Shown here: positions 46,260 through 54,479 of the stretch, one piece after another
Position numbering within the stretch: the first letter of the stretch is position 1
Layout: every line of letters begins with the position of its first letter
NCBI RefSeq assembly: GCF_004135625.1
Contig: NZ_SDPV01000001.1
Location: 1,548,501 to 1,612,500 of the forward strand
Length of the DNA: 64,000 nucleotides
Reading direction: 5' to 3'
Source of the DNA: Pelagerythrobacter rhizovicinus
GTDB taxonomy: Bacteria > Pseudomonadota > Alphaproteobacteria > Sphingomonadales > Sphingomonadaceae
Made by a program: the position numbers and the translations under genes
The notes under the pieces: generated by a model
Database searches by the model: none
Told to the model about the DNA's origin: nothing
The model's input: only the letters and a program-made list of their open reading frames with translations

Positions 46260-47642
46260 TCAGCCTAGCTGCGCCCAAATGAGAAGCGTCGCGATGGCGA
46301 TCGGTATCACGTAGCGCATAGCAGGCAACCAGAATGCCTTCGCAATCGGGCCACCGATGGAGAGCTCTTCTGCCCAGAACCTACGGTTGGCGAACCATCC
46401 AGTGAATATGGCTGTCAGCAGGGATCCCACCGGCAACAGCACATTCACCGCGATATAGTCTTGGACAACATAGATTGTGCTCTCGGCGAAGGGTGCGAAG
46501 ACCGATAGTGGATAGACGCCGGCCCATTCGTTGAAAGACAGGACCGTGCCGAGACTGGCCACGAACACGAGAAGGCCCAACATCGCAGTCGCCGCGGGAA
46601 GGCGCATACCGAGCACCGCGCGCACGCGCTTCGCAAGCGGCTCCAGCAATCCGACACACGATGTGATGGCCGCGATGAAGAGGAGGAAGAAGAAGGCGAG
46701 GCCGACCAGTTCCCCCGCCGGCATCGCGCCGAAGGCGACCGGAAGAGTCTCGAAAACGAGACCCGGGCCCGAAGTCACCTCAAGTCCGTAGAGAAACACG
46801 AACGGAAATATCGTCAGACCTGCGACCAGCGCGACAGCGGTGTCGGCAGCAACGATTATTGCCGCGGTCGAGCCTATCGAAACATCCTCTTCCAGATAGG
46901 AACCGAAGCTGACCATCGTGCCGAATCCGACGCCCACCGAAAAGAACGCCTGCCCCACCGCCATTGCGATTACCGCGCCGTCGATCTTCGAGAAGTCGGG
47001 CACGAAGAGAAAGCGCATCGCGCTTGCCGCATCGCCGACCAACAAGGCGTATCCTGCAAACAGCACCAGACCGACGAAGAACAGCGGCATCAGGATGCCC
47101 GTCACCTTCTCGATACCTCCCTGCAGTCCGCGGCCGACCGCAAGCCCCGTGACGCCGATCGTGATCGCTCCCCAGACGATCATCCGCCAGGGACTGTCCA
47201 TAAGCGACTGGAAGACAGCCGTTGAATCCTGCCTCCCAATCCCAGCGAAAGTGCCGGTCGTGGCCCGAACCATGTAGTCGAGCGTCCAGCCGGCGATGAC
47301 CACGTAGTACGACAGGATGGCGAAAGTCGCGAGAAGGGCGAGTTTGCCGATCCAGCCCCAGCGTTCGCTGGCGCCGCTTTTGGCCGCAACCGCCTGCAGC
47401 GAACCGACCACACCCCTTTTCCCGCGGCGTCCCAGCATCAGCTCGGCCATGACCAGCGGGAGCCCTATCCCGAAGGCGCACGCAAGATAGACCAGTATGA
47501 AGGCGGCGCCCCCGTTCTCGCCGGTCAGATAGGGAAAGCGCCAGATATTCCCGAGGCCGACGGAGAACCCGCTTGCCGCAAATATCAGCGCCAGGCGCGA
47601 AGACCAGCGGAACTGGGGTTGGATCTCGGAAGACGTGGTCAT
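46260..47642 (-). CDS. Sodium-dependent transporter, NSS/SNF family
   Basis: This 460-residue membrane protein begins RWSSRLALIFAASGFSVGLG NIWRFPYL in segment one, the hallmark unwound helix 1 with the sodium-site asparagine, then GENGGAAFILVYLACAFGIG. Eleven or twelve helices follow. Bacterial NSS members carry amino acids. It lies 59 bases after a TPR gene and a dipeptidase-like gene on the same strand, so it probably imports an amino acid or small product released by them. Confidence 0.94.
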   Translation of the reverse strand: MTTSSEIQPQFRWSSRLALIFAASGFSVGLGNIWRFPYLTGENGGAAFILVYLACAFGIGLPLVMAELMLGRRGKRGVVGSLQAVAAKSGASERWGWIGKLALLATFAILSYYVVIAGWTLDYMVRATTGTFAGIGRQDSTAVFQSLMDSPWRMIVWGAITIGVTGLAVGRGLQGGIEKVTGILMPLFFVGLVLFAGYALLVGDAASAMRFLFVPDFSKIDGAVIAMAVGQAFFSVGVGFGTMVSFGSYLEEDVSIGSTAAIIVAADTAVALVAGLTIFPFVFLYGLEVTSGPGLVFETLPVAFGAMPAGELVGLAFFFLLFIAAITSCVGLLEPLAKRVRAVLGMRLPAATAMLGLLVFVASLGTVLSFNEWAGVYPLSVFAPFAESTIYVVQDYIAVNVLLPVGSLLTAIFTGWFANRRFWAEELSIGGPIAKAFWLPAMRYVIPIAIATLLIWAQLG

Positions 47643-47701
47643 AGCGAAATCTCTCGGTTCGCTTCGGTCGGGGGATCGCAGCGGCGGCGGTGAGCCCCGG
47701 C

Positions 47702-48643
47702 CTAGGGCGCAATCCAGCGATCGGGGGCCGTCAGTTCGACCTCTGCCGGCCAGAATCCCTGGGGGCTCTCGTCGACTATCCGTCGCAAGAGTTGAGCGGC
47801 AGCATCCTCGTTGCCGGAAAAGCGCAGCTCCATGGCCAGGGCAAACTTGACGAGAGCGCTGTCTCTATCGGTGACTTCTGCCCGCTGAACCCTCCCCTGC
47901 ATCAACTGCACCGCGCGATGATAGTCCGCGTTCTCGGTCAGGGCGAGGTCTGCCGGAATCTCGGACACTGCGCGACGGGCCGCCGCATGGTTGCCCATCT
48001 TCCTGTATGCCAGATAGGTCCAGTACGCGGTGGGAGGGAGCATATCGTCGCGCGCGAACGCGGGCACGAGACCGAAGGCGCGCGCCATACCCTCGACCAC
48101 CCGGTTATAGTCGCCGACCGCAAAGCTCGTCTGGGCATGGTAGTATATGATGTTCGATTTATAGGTCCCCAATGTGAGACCCAGCGCATTCGGCAATCCG
48201 TCCGGTTCGAAAACGTCGGGCTTGCCGCTCATCAGCTCCATCGCCCGTTCGTAGTCGGCCAGCCCAAGCGCGAATTGCCGGACCCGTGTCAGGTGGCGGC
48301 CGCGATAGCGAAGCAGCCGATAGCTGTCGGGAAAGGCGGTCAGCCCGCGCGTGAACACGTCGATCGCCTCGCAGAAGCGACCTGCGTAGCCCAGCCTGCG
48401 GCCCAGCCAGAAGAAGCTTTCCTCCCGATCAGGCGCGATTTCGAGCGCAGACCGGGCGATCGCGATATCTTGTTCCAGGCGCTTGCGAACCGGCGGGGAG
48501 AAGTCCGGTTCGCGCAACGGTGTGCCAATTAGCGTTTCGTCGCAGTACCCCGCCGCGGCGGTGTCGCCCGGAACATTGCCCTGTGCGGCCGCGGGTATCG
48601 ACAGGAACAGGGCAGCACCAAGAATGCGCAAAGGGGCCATCAT
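47702..48643 (-). CDS. Exported TPR-repeat protein
   Basis: The 313-residue product has a signal peptide (MMAPLRILGAALFLSIPAAA) and at least four TPR-like units, for example SFFWLGRRLGYAGRFCEAID and DSYRLLRYRGRHLTRVRQFA. It lines up along its length with the TPR protein at 53394-54395: both have a repeat ending FPDS or YPDS followed by RLLRYRGRHL or KLLRHLAHRQ. Its ATG overlaps the dipeptidase-like stop by four bases. Probably periplasmic; the partner is unknown. Confidence 0.8.
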   Translation of the reverse strand: MMAPLRILGAALFLSIPAAAQGNVPGDTAAAGYCDETLIGTPLREPDFSPPVRKRLEQDIAIARSALEIAPDREESFFWLGRRLGYAGRFCEAIDVFTRGLTAFPDSYRLLRYRGRHLTRVRQFALGLADYERAMELMSGKPDVFEPDGLPNALGLTLGTYKSNIIYYHAQTSFAVGDYNRVVEGMARAFGLVPAFARDDMLPPTAYWTYLAYRKMGNHAAARRAVSEIPADLALTENADYHRAVQLMQGRVQRAEVTDRDSALVKFALAMELRFSGNEDAAAQLLRRIVDESPQGFWPAEVELTAPDRWIAP

Positions 48644-49707
48644 CCGACCACCTCGCTGTAGAGGCGATGAAGATTGCCGCCCATTACCTTGTCTGCGGCG
48701 GCGGCGCCGTGGCCCAGCTTGCGCACCCCATCCCAGACGACTTCCATCCGTCGGGGCCCATTAAGCTCATCGATAAAAAGGGGCCAATCTGCCGGATTGA
48801 AATTGGCGCCCTCTTCCCGCTTCAGTTCCGCCAGATATTCATCGGTCATTTCGATGCGCCGGTGATCGCGGTCGCTTCCGATTGCGACGTGATCGACGCC
48901 TGCGACCCGTATGGCATGATCTATGTGGCGAAAGTAATCGGCCAGCGCGCCCTGCCGCTTTTCGGTCAGGAAGGGGCGTATCTGGCAAATACCGACAACA
49001 CCCCCTTTCTCTGCCAGGAGCCGCAGATTGTCGTCGGTCGTATTCCGCTCGCTCGCATGCACCGCCATACAGCCCGTGTGCGATATGATAGCGGGAGCTT
49101 TCGAATGCGCGATTGCATCGGCCATCGTCTGCATGTTCGCATGTGAAAGGTCGATCAGCATCCCTGTCGCATTCATCCGCTCGACGAGAGCGCGCCCGAA
49201 GACGGTCAGGCCGTTCGTCCCCAGCTCCTTGCACCCGGAGCCCGCCCAGTTCTGATGATTGTACGTGATCTGTGCAGTTCGAACGCCAAGGTTGTAGAAC
49301 AGATCGACGTTGTCGAGTTCGACGCCGAAATGGGTACTGTTCTGAAAAAGGTAGAAGATCGCGATCTGCCCGCTCTCCCGCGCCAGTGCGAGATCCGCCA
49401 CACTGGTGGCTTTACAGAAAAGAGCCGGATGACGGGCGATGTGGCGGTCATGGGCGAGCACTGCCTCCATCGCCAGATCATAGGCGGCCTCGCCCATGGG
49501 CTTCGGATCGCATAGCGTGACAGCGATCGCATCGAGGCCGCTTGCGTGCATCTCTCGAACAAGCTCGGGCGTGTACGAGAAGCGCACCTCGCCCATCGCG
49601 TCGAATGTCAAAGGCCGCTTCGTGCCGGGCGCCGCCGCGTGCCCCGCCCCGGCCAGACCGATCGCACCGAGCGCGAGGCCCGAACCAAGGAATGTTCGAC
49701 GCTCCAT
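48640..49707 (-). CDS. Tat-exported M19 (membrane dipeptidase) family protein, atypical metal site
   Basis: This 355-residue protein starts MERRTFLGSGLALGAIGLAG, a twin-arginine signal. The body matches M19 dipeptidases: LGVRTAQITYNHQNWAGSG, LIDLSHANMQTMADAIAHSK, APAIISHTGCMAVH and HVAIGSDRDHR carry two of the metal-site histidines and the late Asp. The N-terminal HxD that supplies two metal ligands in canonical enzymes is replaced by LTFDAMGEVRF, and the bridging Glu region reads IFYLFQNSTHFG. It may thus be a divergent or non-hydrolytic member. It heads an operon with the TPR and NSS genes. Confidence 0.85.
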   Translation of the reverse strand: MERRTFLGSGLALGAIGLAGAGHAAAPGTKRPLTFDAMGEVRFSYTPELVREMHASGLDAIAVTLCDPKPMGEAAYDLAMEAVLAHDRHIARHPALFCKATSVADLALARESGQIAIFYLFQNSTHFGVELDNVDLFYNLGVRTAQITYNHQNWAGSGCKELGTNGLTVFGRALVERMNATGMLIDLSHANMQTMADAIAHSKAPAIISHTGCMAVHASERNTTDDNLRLLAEKGGVVGICQIRPFLTEKRQGALADYFRHIDHAIRVAGVDHVAIGSDRDHRRIEMTDEYLAELKREEGANFNPADWPLFIDELNGPRRMEVVWDGVRKLGHGAAAADKVMGGNLHRLYSEVVG

Positions 49708-49739
49708 ACATCATCCCCCCCTTTTCCTTGAGGAAGGAT

Positions 49740-49754
49740 ATGGCGTATCGGAAA
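49740..49754 (-). promoter_or_regulatory. Copy of a 15-bp shared motif upstream of the dipeptidase operon
   Basis: On the minus strand the sequence TTTCCGATACGCCAT lies 33 bases before the M19-gene start. It matches 12 of 15 bases of the TTTCCTATATGCAAT copy near the TPR-ALDH operon. See the copies at 53094-53108 and 53289-53303. A candidate binding site for the XRE-cupin regulator encoded next to it. Confidence 0.4.
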
Positions 49755-49770
49755 AATTATAGCAAGTCCG

Positions 49771-50397
49771 CTATTCGCCCGTGTTGATCCACATCACCAC
49801 GGCGTCTTTCTCGCTCGTGGAATAGCAGACGTGGCGCATGCTGGCGTCGATATAGATGCTGTCGCCGGGTCCCAGAGCGACCGGCTCGTAATGTTCGGTG
49901 CAAAAGCGCACTTCCCCTTCGAGAACGTACAGAAACTCCTCGCCCTCATGGCTGGCCCACTCGGAAAATTCGTCGACGCTCCGGGCCTTGATCGAGCTGA
50001 TGAACGGCAGGATCTTCTTATGGCTCAACTCCGAGGCCAGCAGACGGTGCCGGTACACCGGCGTTTCCATCATCCGGCCTTCGCTTTTCAGGGTAACACT
50101 CCGACGGCTACCCGGGCGGTGTCCGCTATCCGTCGCGAACAGCTCCGTGATATCGATGTCGAAGCCGTGCGCCAGCTTCTGCACGACGTCGAAAGTCGGC
50201 GACATCTGGTCATTCTCGATCTTCGACAAGGTCGAAGCGGCGAGCGAGGTAAGCCGTCCCGCCTCCTCTAGCGTCAGCTTGCGCTCGCGGCGCAACTGCC
50301 GGATGCGGTCTCCGAGATGGAACGACGTTCCGCGCCGGCGGCGAGGGCCGCGAAGCTCCTCGAGATAATCTGTCGGGCCTATCTTGGTAGCAGTCAA
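49771..50397 (-). CDS. XRE-family regulator with C-terminal cupin domain
   Basis: A TTG at 50397, five bases after GGAGG, gives a 208-residue protein; no ATG is well placed. The HTH is at about residues 27-82 (LGDRIRQLRRERKLTLEEAG, then STLSKIENDQMSPTFDVVQK). The cupin is in the C-terminal half (HEGEEFLYVLEGEVRFCTEH, LGPGDSIYIDASMRHVCYS). This is the PuuR-like architecture, whose members often sense amines, amino acids or related metabolites. Its position between the receptor and dipeptidase genes suggests it is the local regulator. Confidence 0.9.
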   Translation of the reverse strand: MTATKIGPTDYLEELRGPRRRRGTSFHLGDRIRQLRRERKLTLEEAGRLTSLAASTLSKIENDQMSPTFDVVQKLAHGFDIDITELFATDSGHRPGSRRSVTLKSEGRMMETPVYRHRLLASELSHKKILPFISSIKARSVDEFSEWASHEGEEFLYVLEGEVRFCTEHYEPVALGPGDSIYIDASMRHVCYSTSEKDAVVMWINTGE

Positions 50398-50563
50398 AAT
50401 AGCCTCCGCATCTCCATCTTTCCCGCGCCGATCACAGCGAGCCCAGGTGGCCCCACTCGATCTTGGAGCCCACCCAGCATGAGCAGAAAATTCCCCGATC
50501 GGCAAGGCAGGCCTGCAATCAGCAAGGCCCGCCAAGCCGACCGGGGCTCAGCTCTAAACAGGA

Positions 50564-53026
50564 TCAAAAATCGATCTTGGCATTCAAATAGTAGAAACCG
50601 CCACTCACGCCAAAGACACTGTGATTGTCATAGATCAGCCCGACCGCCTTAAGGGCTTCCCCGCGATCGGGGGGAAACTTGTTGAATATATTTCTGGCGC
50701 CGATGCTGAGATCTACGTTGTCGATCCCCGAATAGGTTATTTCGGCATCGAACAGCATCGCGGGTTCCCGATCGAGAAAATCATCGCCATTCCGCCGTTT
50801 CCAGCTACCGTAGTAATTTGCCCGCGCCATCAGATTGAAGTCGCCAAGCCGATTGTTGGCGGTGAGGTTGCCACGCCACCGCGGAAGGCCGCGCTCGAAC
50901 TCGATCACGGTCCCGGGGCCGAAGAAAGAGGACGGGTCCGTGCGAAGTTTCTGTTCGTTATAGTTTACGGCGAGGCTGAGGTTGGTGGAACCCTCGTCCC
51001 CCCAGTCGAAGCCGTACGTCGAGACAAGATCGAAACCTCTCACGCGCGTATCGAGCTTGTTCTGGAAGAACCGGACCTGTTCGACCGAAGCGCCGTTGGG
51101 AAATCCGATCGCCTCCAGCTGAGCCCTCTGTGCGGGCGTGGTCGCGATGGGCGGCGTCAACAGCAGTCTGTCGTCGACGTCGATCTGATAGAAATCGAGT
51201 GTCGTCGTGAAGCCGCTATCGGCGGTCACCACCACACCGGCCGACATGTTGAAGGAGGTTTCCGGCTTGAGCTGATCGGAGCCGAAGATCTGCGCAGCAG
51301 GCGAACCAGGAATAAGAACCGCGTCGAGAATGAACTCGTTCTGCGCATTGATCTGCGAGGTCTGGCTCGTTCCGAAGAGCTGGCCGGCGGCCGGCGCGCG
51401 GAAGCCCGTGCTGATCGACCCGCGCAGCGCCAGGAGGTCCGACAACTCGAGCCTCGACGCCGCCTTGTAGCTGAAGTTGCTGCCGAACTCTTCGTAATCC
51501 TCGTAACGACCGGCAAGGCCAACATTGAAGCTTTCGGTCACATCGATGTCCGTCTCGGCGAACACAGCATAGCTGCTGGAGGTGAATTCACCGGCAATAT
51601 CCGGGCTGAAGCCCTGGAAGCCATTCGATCCCACAGGAAGGTCGCGAAGCGGTCCTACAGCGTAGGACGCCTCATCGCCGGCGGTGATCTTGTAGGTTTC
51701 CTTGCGGTAGCTGACGCCGCCGAACACCAGAATGTCGCTGGCGAAAACGTCGTTCGCGATCTCATAGGACACCTCGCCGTCGAACTGCACTTCGCGCTGC
51801 GTCAGGCTGCCGGGCTTGAAGCGCGTCGGCGAAGCGGCGCCGAGCGAGGGATTGATAGTATTGTAGATCGTGTAGTCGACGACATTGTTGCCGAGACGGG
51901 CGGAGATGTCCCAGTTGAACGCGCCTTCGCGATCTCTCAGCCCGCCCACGATGCTGAAATCCTCGGTTTCACCCGCGAACTCCGGCGTAAAGCCGCCGGG
52001 ATAGATGGTGCGCAGGTCGAACGTCTCCGGATACGCAGGCGCATTGTCGAATGCGGAATCCGCGAAGGTCGAGTGTGCCGGCAAGCCGCCCGCCGCCATC
52101 GACTGGCGATAGAAGAAAGTAACGGAACTGTCGGCCTTCATGAAGTTGCCGAAGGTATAGGCCTCGACATCGCCGCCCAGGCCGATCCCCGCGTTCCAGA
52201 CCGTTTTCACCGCTTCATAGAACGGCTCCCCGTTTCCAGCGGTGTGAACGGGAACGTCCTCCACGCCCATCGCCCGCAGCGCCTCGGCGCCGACGTTCTT
52301 TCCGCCAAGCCAGGTCTTGTCCTGATGCGTATACTGACCACTGATGTTGAGGTAGCCGGTATCGCCGAGACCGAAGGCCAGATGGCCTTGCACGTCGTAC
52401 GTCTCGCCGCCGACGTCGTAGTATTTGCCCGCCTGCGCCATCACCGAGCCGCCGCTGGTGTCGTCTTTCAGGGTGACGTTGACCACGCCGGCTATCGCGT
52501 CGGAGCCATACTGCGCCGATGCGCCGTCGCGCAGAACCTCGACGCTTTCGAACGCGATCGGGGGAATGACGTTGAAGTCCTGCCCCTGCGAGCCGGAGGT
52601 GGTCGCGTGACCGGTTCCGATCTGGACGATCGCCGCGCGATGCCGCCGCTTCCCGTTGAGCAGCAGGAGAACGTGGTCCGGCGGCGAGCCGCGAAGGGTC
52701 ACCGGGCGCACGAACGATGAACCGTCATTGCCCTGCAGGCGCTTGACGTTGAAAGCCGGCACGAGAGTACGCAGAGCGTCGTTCAGGTCGCTGTATCCGG
52801 TCGTACTGATGGCTTCGGGTGCAATAACGTCGACAGCAACCGAACTGTCGGTGATCGTTCGGTCCTTCCGCCGCGATCCGATGACGGTTATCGGCGCGCC
52901 GATGGTGGCATTGTCTGCGGATGTGGAATCGTCGTTTGCTGTCGCGTCTTGCGCAATGGCGCCGGTTGGGACGGTGACCGCCGCGATCATCGTCGGCAGG
53001 ACCAGTTTGGACAGTAGCTTAGCCAT
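50564..53026 (-). CDS. TonB-dependent outer-membrane receptor
   Basis: The 820-residue protein has a signal peptide ending near AIAQ, a TonB-box-like APITVIGSRRK segment, a plug domain (DLNDALRTLVPAFNVKRLQG, then VEVLRDGASAQYGSDAIAGV) and a beta-barrel ending in YYLNAKIDF with the terminal Phe needed for barrel assembly. No N-terminal signalling extension is present. The substrate is unknown; neighbours point to a peptide or amino-acid derivative. It is transcribed away from the TPR-ALDH genes across a 367-base shared promoter region. Confidence 0.95.
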   Translation of the reverse strand: MAKLLSKLVLPTMIAAVTVPTGAIAQDATANDDSTSADNATIGAPITVIGSRRKDRTITDSSVAVDVIAPEAISTTGYSDLNDALRTLVPAFNVKRLQGNDGSSFVRPVTLRGSPPDHVLLLLNGKRRHRAAIVQIGTGHATTSGSQGQDFNVIPPIAFESVEVLRDGASAQYGSDAIAGVVNVTLKDDTSGGSVMAQAGKYYDVGGETYDVQGHLAFGLGDTGYLNISGQYTHQDKTWLGGKNVGAEALRAMGVEDVPVHTAGNGEPFYEAVKTVWNAGIGLGGDVEAYTFGNFMKADSSVTFFYRQSMAAGGLPAHSTFADSAFDNAPAYPETFDLRTIYPGGFTPEFAGETEDFSIVGGLRDREGAFNWDISARLGNNVVDYTIYNTINPSLGAASPTRFKPGSLTQREVQFDGEVSYEIANDVFASDILVFGGVSYRKETYKITAGDEASYAVGPLRDLPVGSNGFQGFSPDIAGEFTSSSYAVFAETDIDVTESFNVGLAGRYEDYEEFGSNFSYKAASRLELSDLLALRGSISTGFRAPAAGQLFGTSQTSQINAQNEFILDAVLIPGSPAAQIFGSDQLKPETSFNMSAGVVVTADSGFTTTLDFYQIDVDDRLLLTPPIATTPAQRAQLEAIGFPNGASVEQVRFFQNKLDTRVRGFDLVSTYGFDWGDEGSTNLSLAVNYNEQKLRTDPSSFFGPGTVIEFERGLPRWRGNLTANNRLGDFNLMARANYYGSWKRRNGDDFLDREPAMLFDAEITYSGIDNVDLSIGARNIFNKFPPDRGEALKAVGLIYDNHSVFGVSGGFYYLNAKIDF

Positions 53027-53093
53027 TATACCCCTCCATTAAACGGCATGCGGGCGGAGATCGGGTTTCGATCGGCGTCCGCGATCTGCCATA

Positions 53094-53108
53094 TTTCCTA
53101 TCAGCAAT
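53094..53108 (+). promoter_or_regulatory. TTTCCTATCAGCAAT motif, receptor side
   Basis: This lies 67 bases upstream of the TonB-receptor start and differs from the copy at 53289 only in the two central bases. It is the proposed operator for the receptor gene; orientation is given on the plus strand. Confidence 0.45.
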
Positions 53109-53288
53109 ATTTTTATGGGTCTACACTCAATTTTCGCATCGGGGCGTGATCCCGCGTTGGTCGGAGAATGAGGGGGCCAAGCTCATCTGCATGCCTACGC
53201 TATAACGCACACAATTTTTCGAGTATTTATAGGAAGATGCAATCTAACCTGCCAGCCTCGCACAGCCCTAACCGTTGATGGAGAGAAT

Positions 53289-53303
53289 TTTCCTATATGC
53301 AAT
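53289..53303 (+). promoter_or_regulatory. TTTCCTATATGCAAT motif, TPR-ALDH side
   Basis: This lies 90 bases upstream of the second TPR gene and matches the 53094 copy at 13 of 15 positions and the 49740 copy at 12 of 15. It is the proposed operator of the TPR-ALDH operon. Confidence 0.45.
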
Positions 53304-53393
53304 TTCCTTCACACCTGTATGCTCATGGGACGCGACCGGGATGCACCACGCCGCGTTCCCGGTCACAGAGATTACGAACAGCCGGAGGGAAAT

Positions 53394-54395
53394 ATGAGAT
53401 CAGGTTTGTTGAATTTGGCGCTGGTCGCAGGCTTGCTGGTCGCAGCGCCCGCGGTGGCCCAAACCGATGGCAGCTTCCAAGGCACCTCGTTGCTGGGCGA
53501 ACGTATGGTCACCCCGCACAACGGCAACAAGAACGTCGGCGACCCTGCACTGCTCGCGCGGGCGGCCGCCGACGCGAAAGCAGCGTTCGATGCGAACATG
53601 ACGATCGATACGGCCACCTGGTACGGTCGTGTGCTCTTCTACCAGGGCTACGCACGCGAATCCGCCGATGTGTATCGCCAGGCGCTGAAGAAATATCCCG
53701 ATTCGCCCAAGCTCCTGCGCCATCTGGCCCATCGGCAGTTTTCCTTGCGCGATTTCGACGCTTCCATCGAAACGGGGCTGCGGGCTGCAAAGCTATACGA
53801 AGGTTTGCCGCTCGAACGCGAGAAGCTGGGGCCGGATTACTTCCCAAGTACGCCCGACATCGTGCAGTATTATCTCTACTATCATCTCGGCCAGGCCTAT
53901 TTCGCCAAGCACGATTTCGACAATGCCGCCAAATGGTTCGCAAGATCCTCGCAAGCGGCAGCATTGGGATTTGATCCCGAAGCGCGCACGGCGAACACCT
54001 ATTGGGAGTTTCTCTCGCTGGCGCGAGGGGGGCGCATGGCGGAAGCCCGCAAGGTACTCGACGACTACGATCTGACGCTGTTCCAGGTTCATCCCGAAGG
54101 AGGCTCGGACAATTATTTTGACGGTATCCAGCTCTACAAGGGGCACCGTGACGCAAAGTCGTTCTTTACCAATCAGGACAGTGGACGCCCCTTCGCTGAT
54201 GCTGACGGCATGGCCGCCTCGACCGCGTACAGCCTAGCCAACTACTATATGCTCCGCGGAGAGCGCGACGCCGCGCGCACCTGGCTGAAGCGCGCGATCA
54301 ATGTCGATAGCTGGAGCTATTTCGCACGCATACAGGCGGAGGCCGACTGGGCCGCCCTGTTCCCCGGCGAGGATTACCGCCTCGACGCACAGTAG
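53394..54395 (+). CDS. Exported TPR-repeat protein, paralogue of the 47702 protein
   Basis: A GGAGGGAA site precedes ATG 53394. The 333-residue product has a signal peptide (MRSGLLNLALVAGLLVAAPA, cut near VAQ) and TPR-like units such as TWYGRVLFYQGYARESADVY and YYLYYHLGQAYFAKHDFDNA. The first 200 residues follow the same repeat order as the 313-residue TPR protein of the dipeptidase operon. It is followed 84 bases later by the ALDH gene. Likely periplasmic. Confidence 0.8.
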   Translation: MRSGLLNLALVAGLLVAAPAVAQTDGSFQGTSLLGERMVTPHNGNKNVGDPALLARAAADAKAAFDANMTIDTATWYGRVLFYQGYARESADVYRQALKKYPDSPKLLRHLAHRQFSLRDFDASIETGLRAAKLYEGLPLEREKLGPDYFPSTPDIVQYYLYYHLGQAYFAKHDFDNAAKWFARSSQAAALGFDPEARTANTYWEFLSLARGGRMAEARKVLDDYDLTLFQVHPEGGSDNYFDGIQLYKGHRDAKSFFTNQDSGRPFADADGMAASTAYSLANYYMLRGERDAARTWLKRAINVDSWSYFARIQAEADWAALFPGEDYRLDAQ

Positions 54396-54479
54396 ATCGA
54401 TTGAAAATTTCTACGGCGGGCGCTCTGGAACAGCGCCCGCCGCGAGCATCCGAAAATGCTCGAAGGGGAACAACTGAAT

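Larger units (their letters stand above)
53027..53393. other. Divergent promoter region between receptor and TPR-ALDH operon
   Basis: This 367-base AT-richer spacer holds no gene. It contains two direct copies of a TTTCCTAT-NN-GCAAT motif (listed separately), one near each gene, and further related words (ATAGGAAGATGCAAT near 53229-53243, in which the first half is inverted). It is the likely control region of the locus. Confidence 0.6.
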
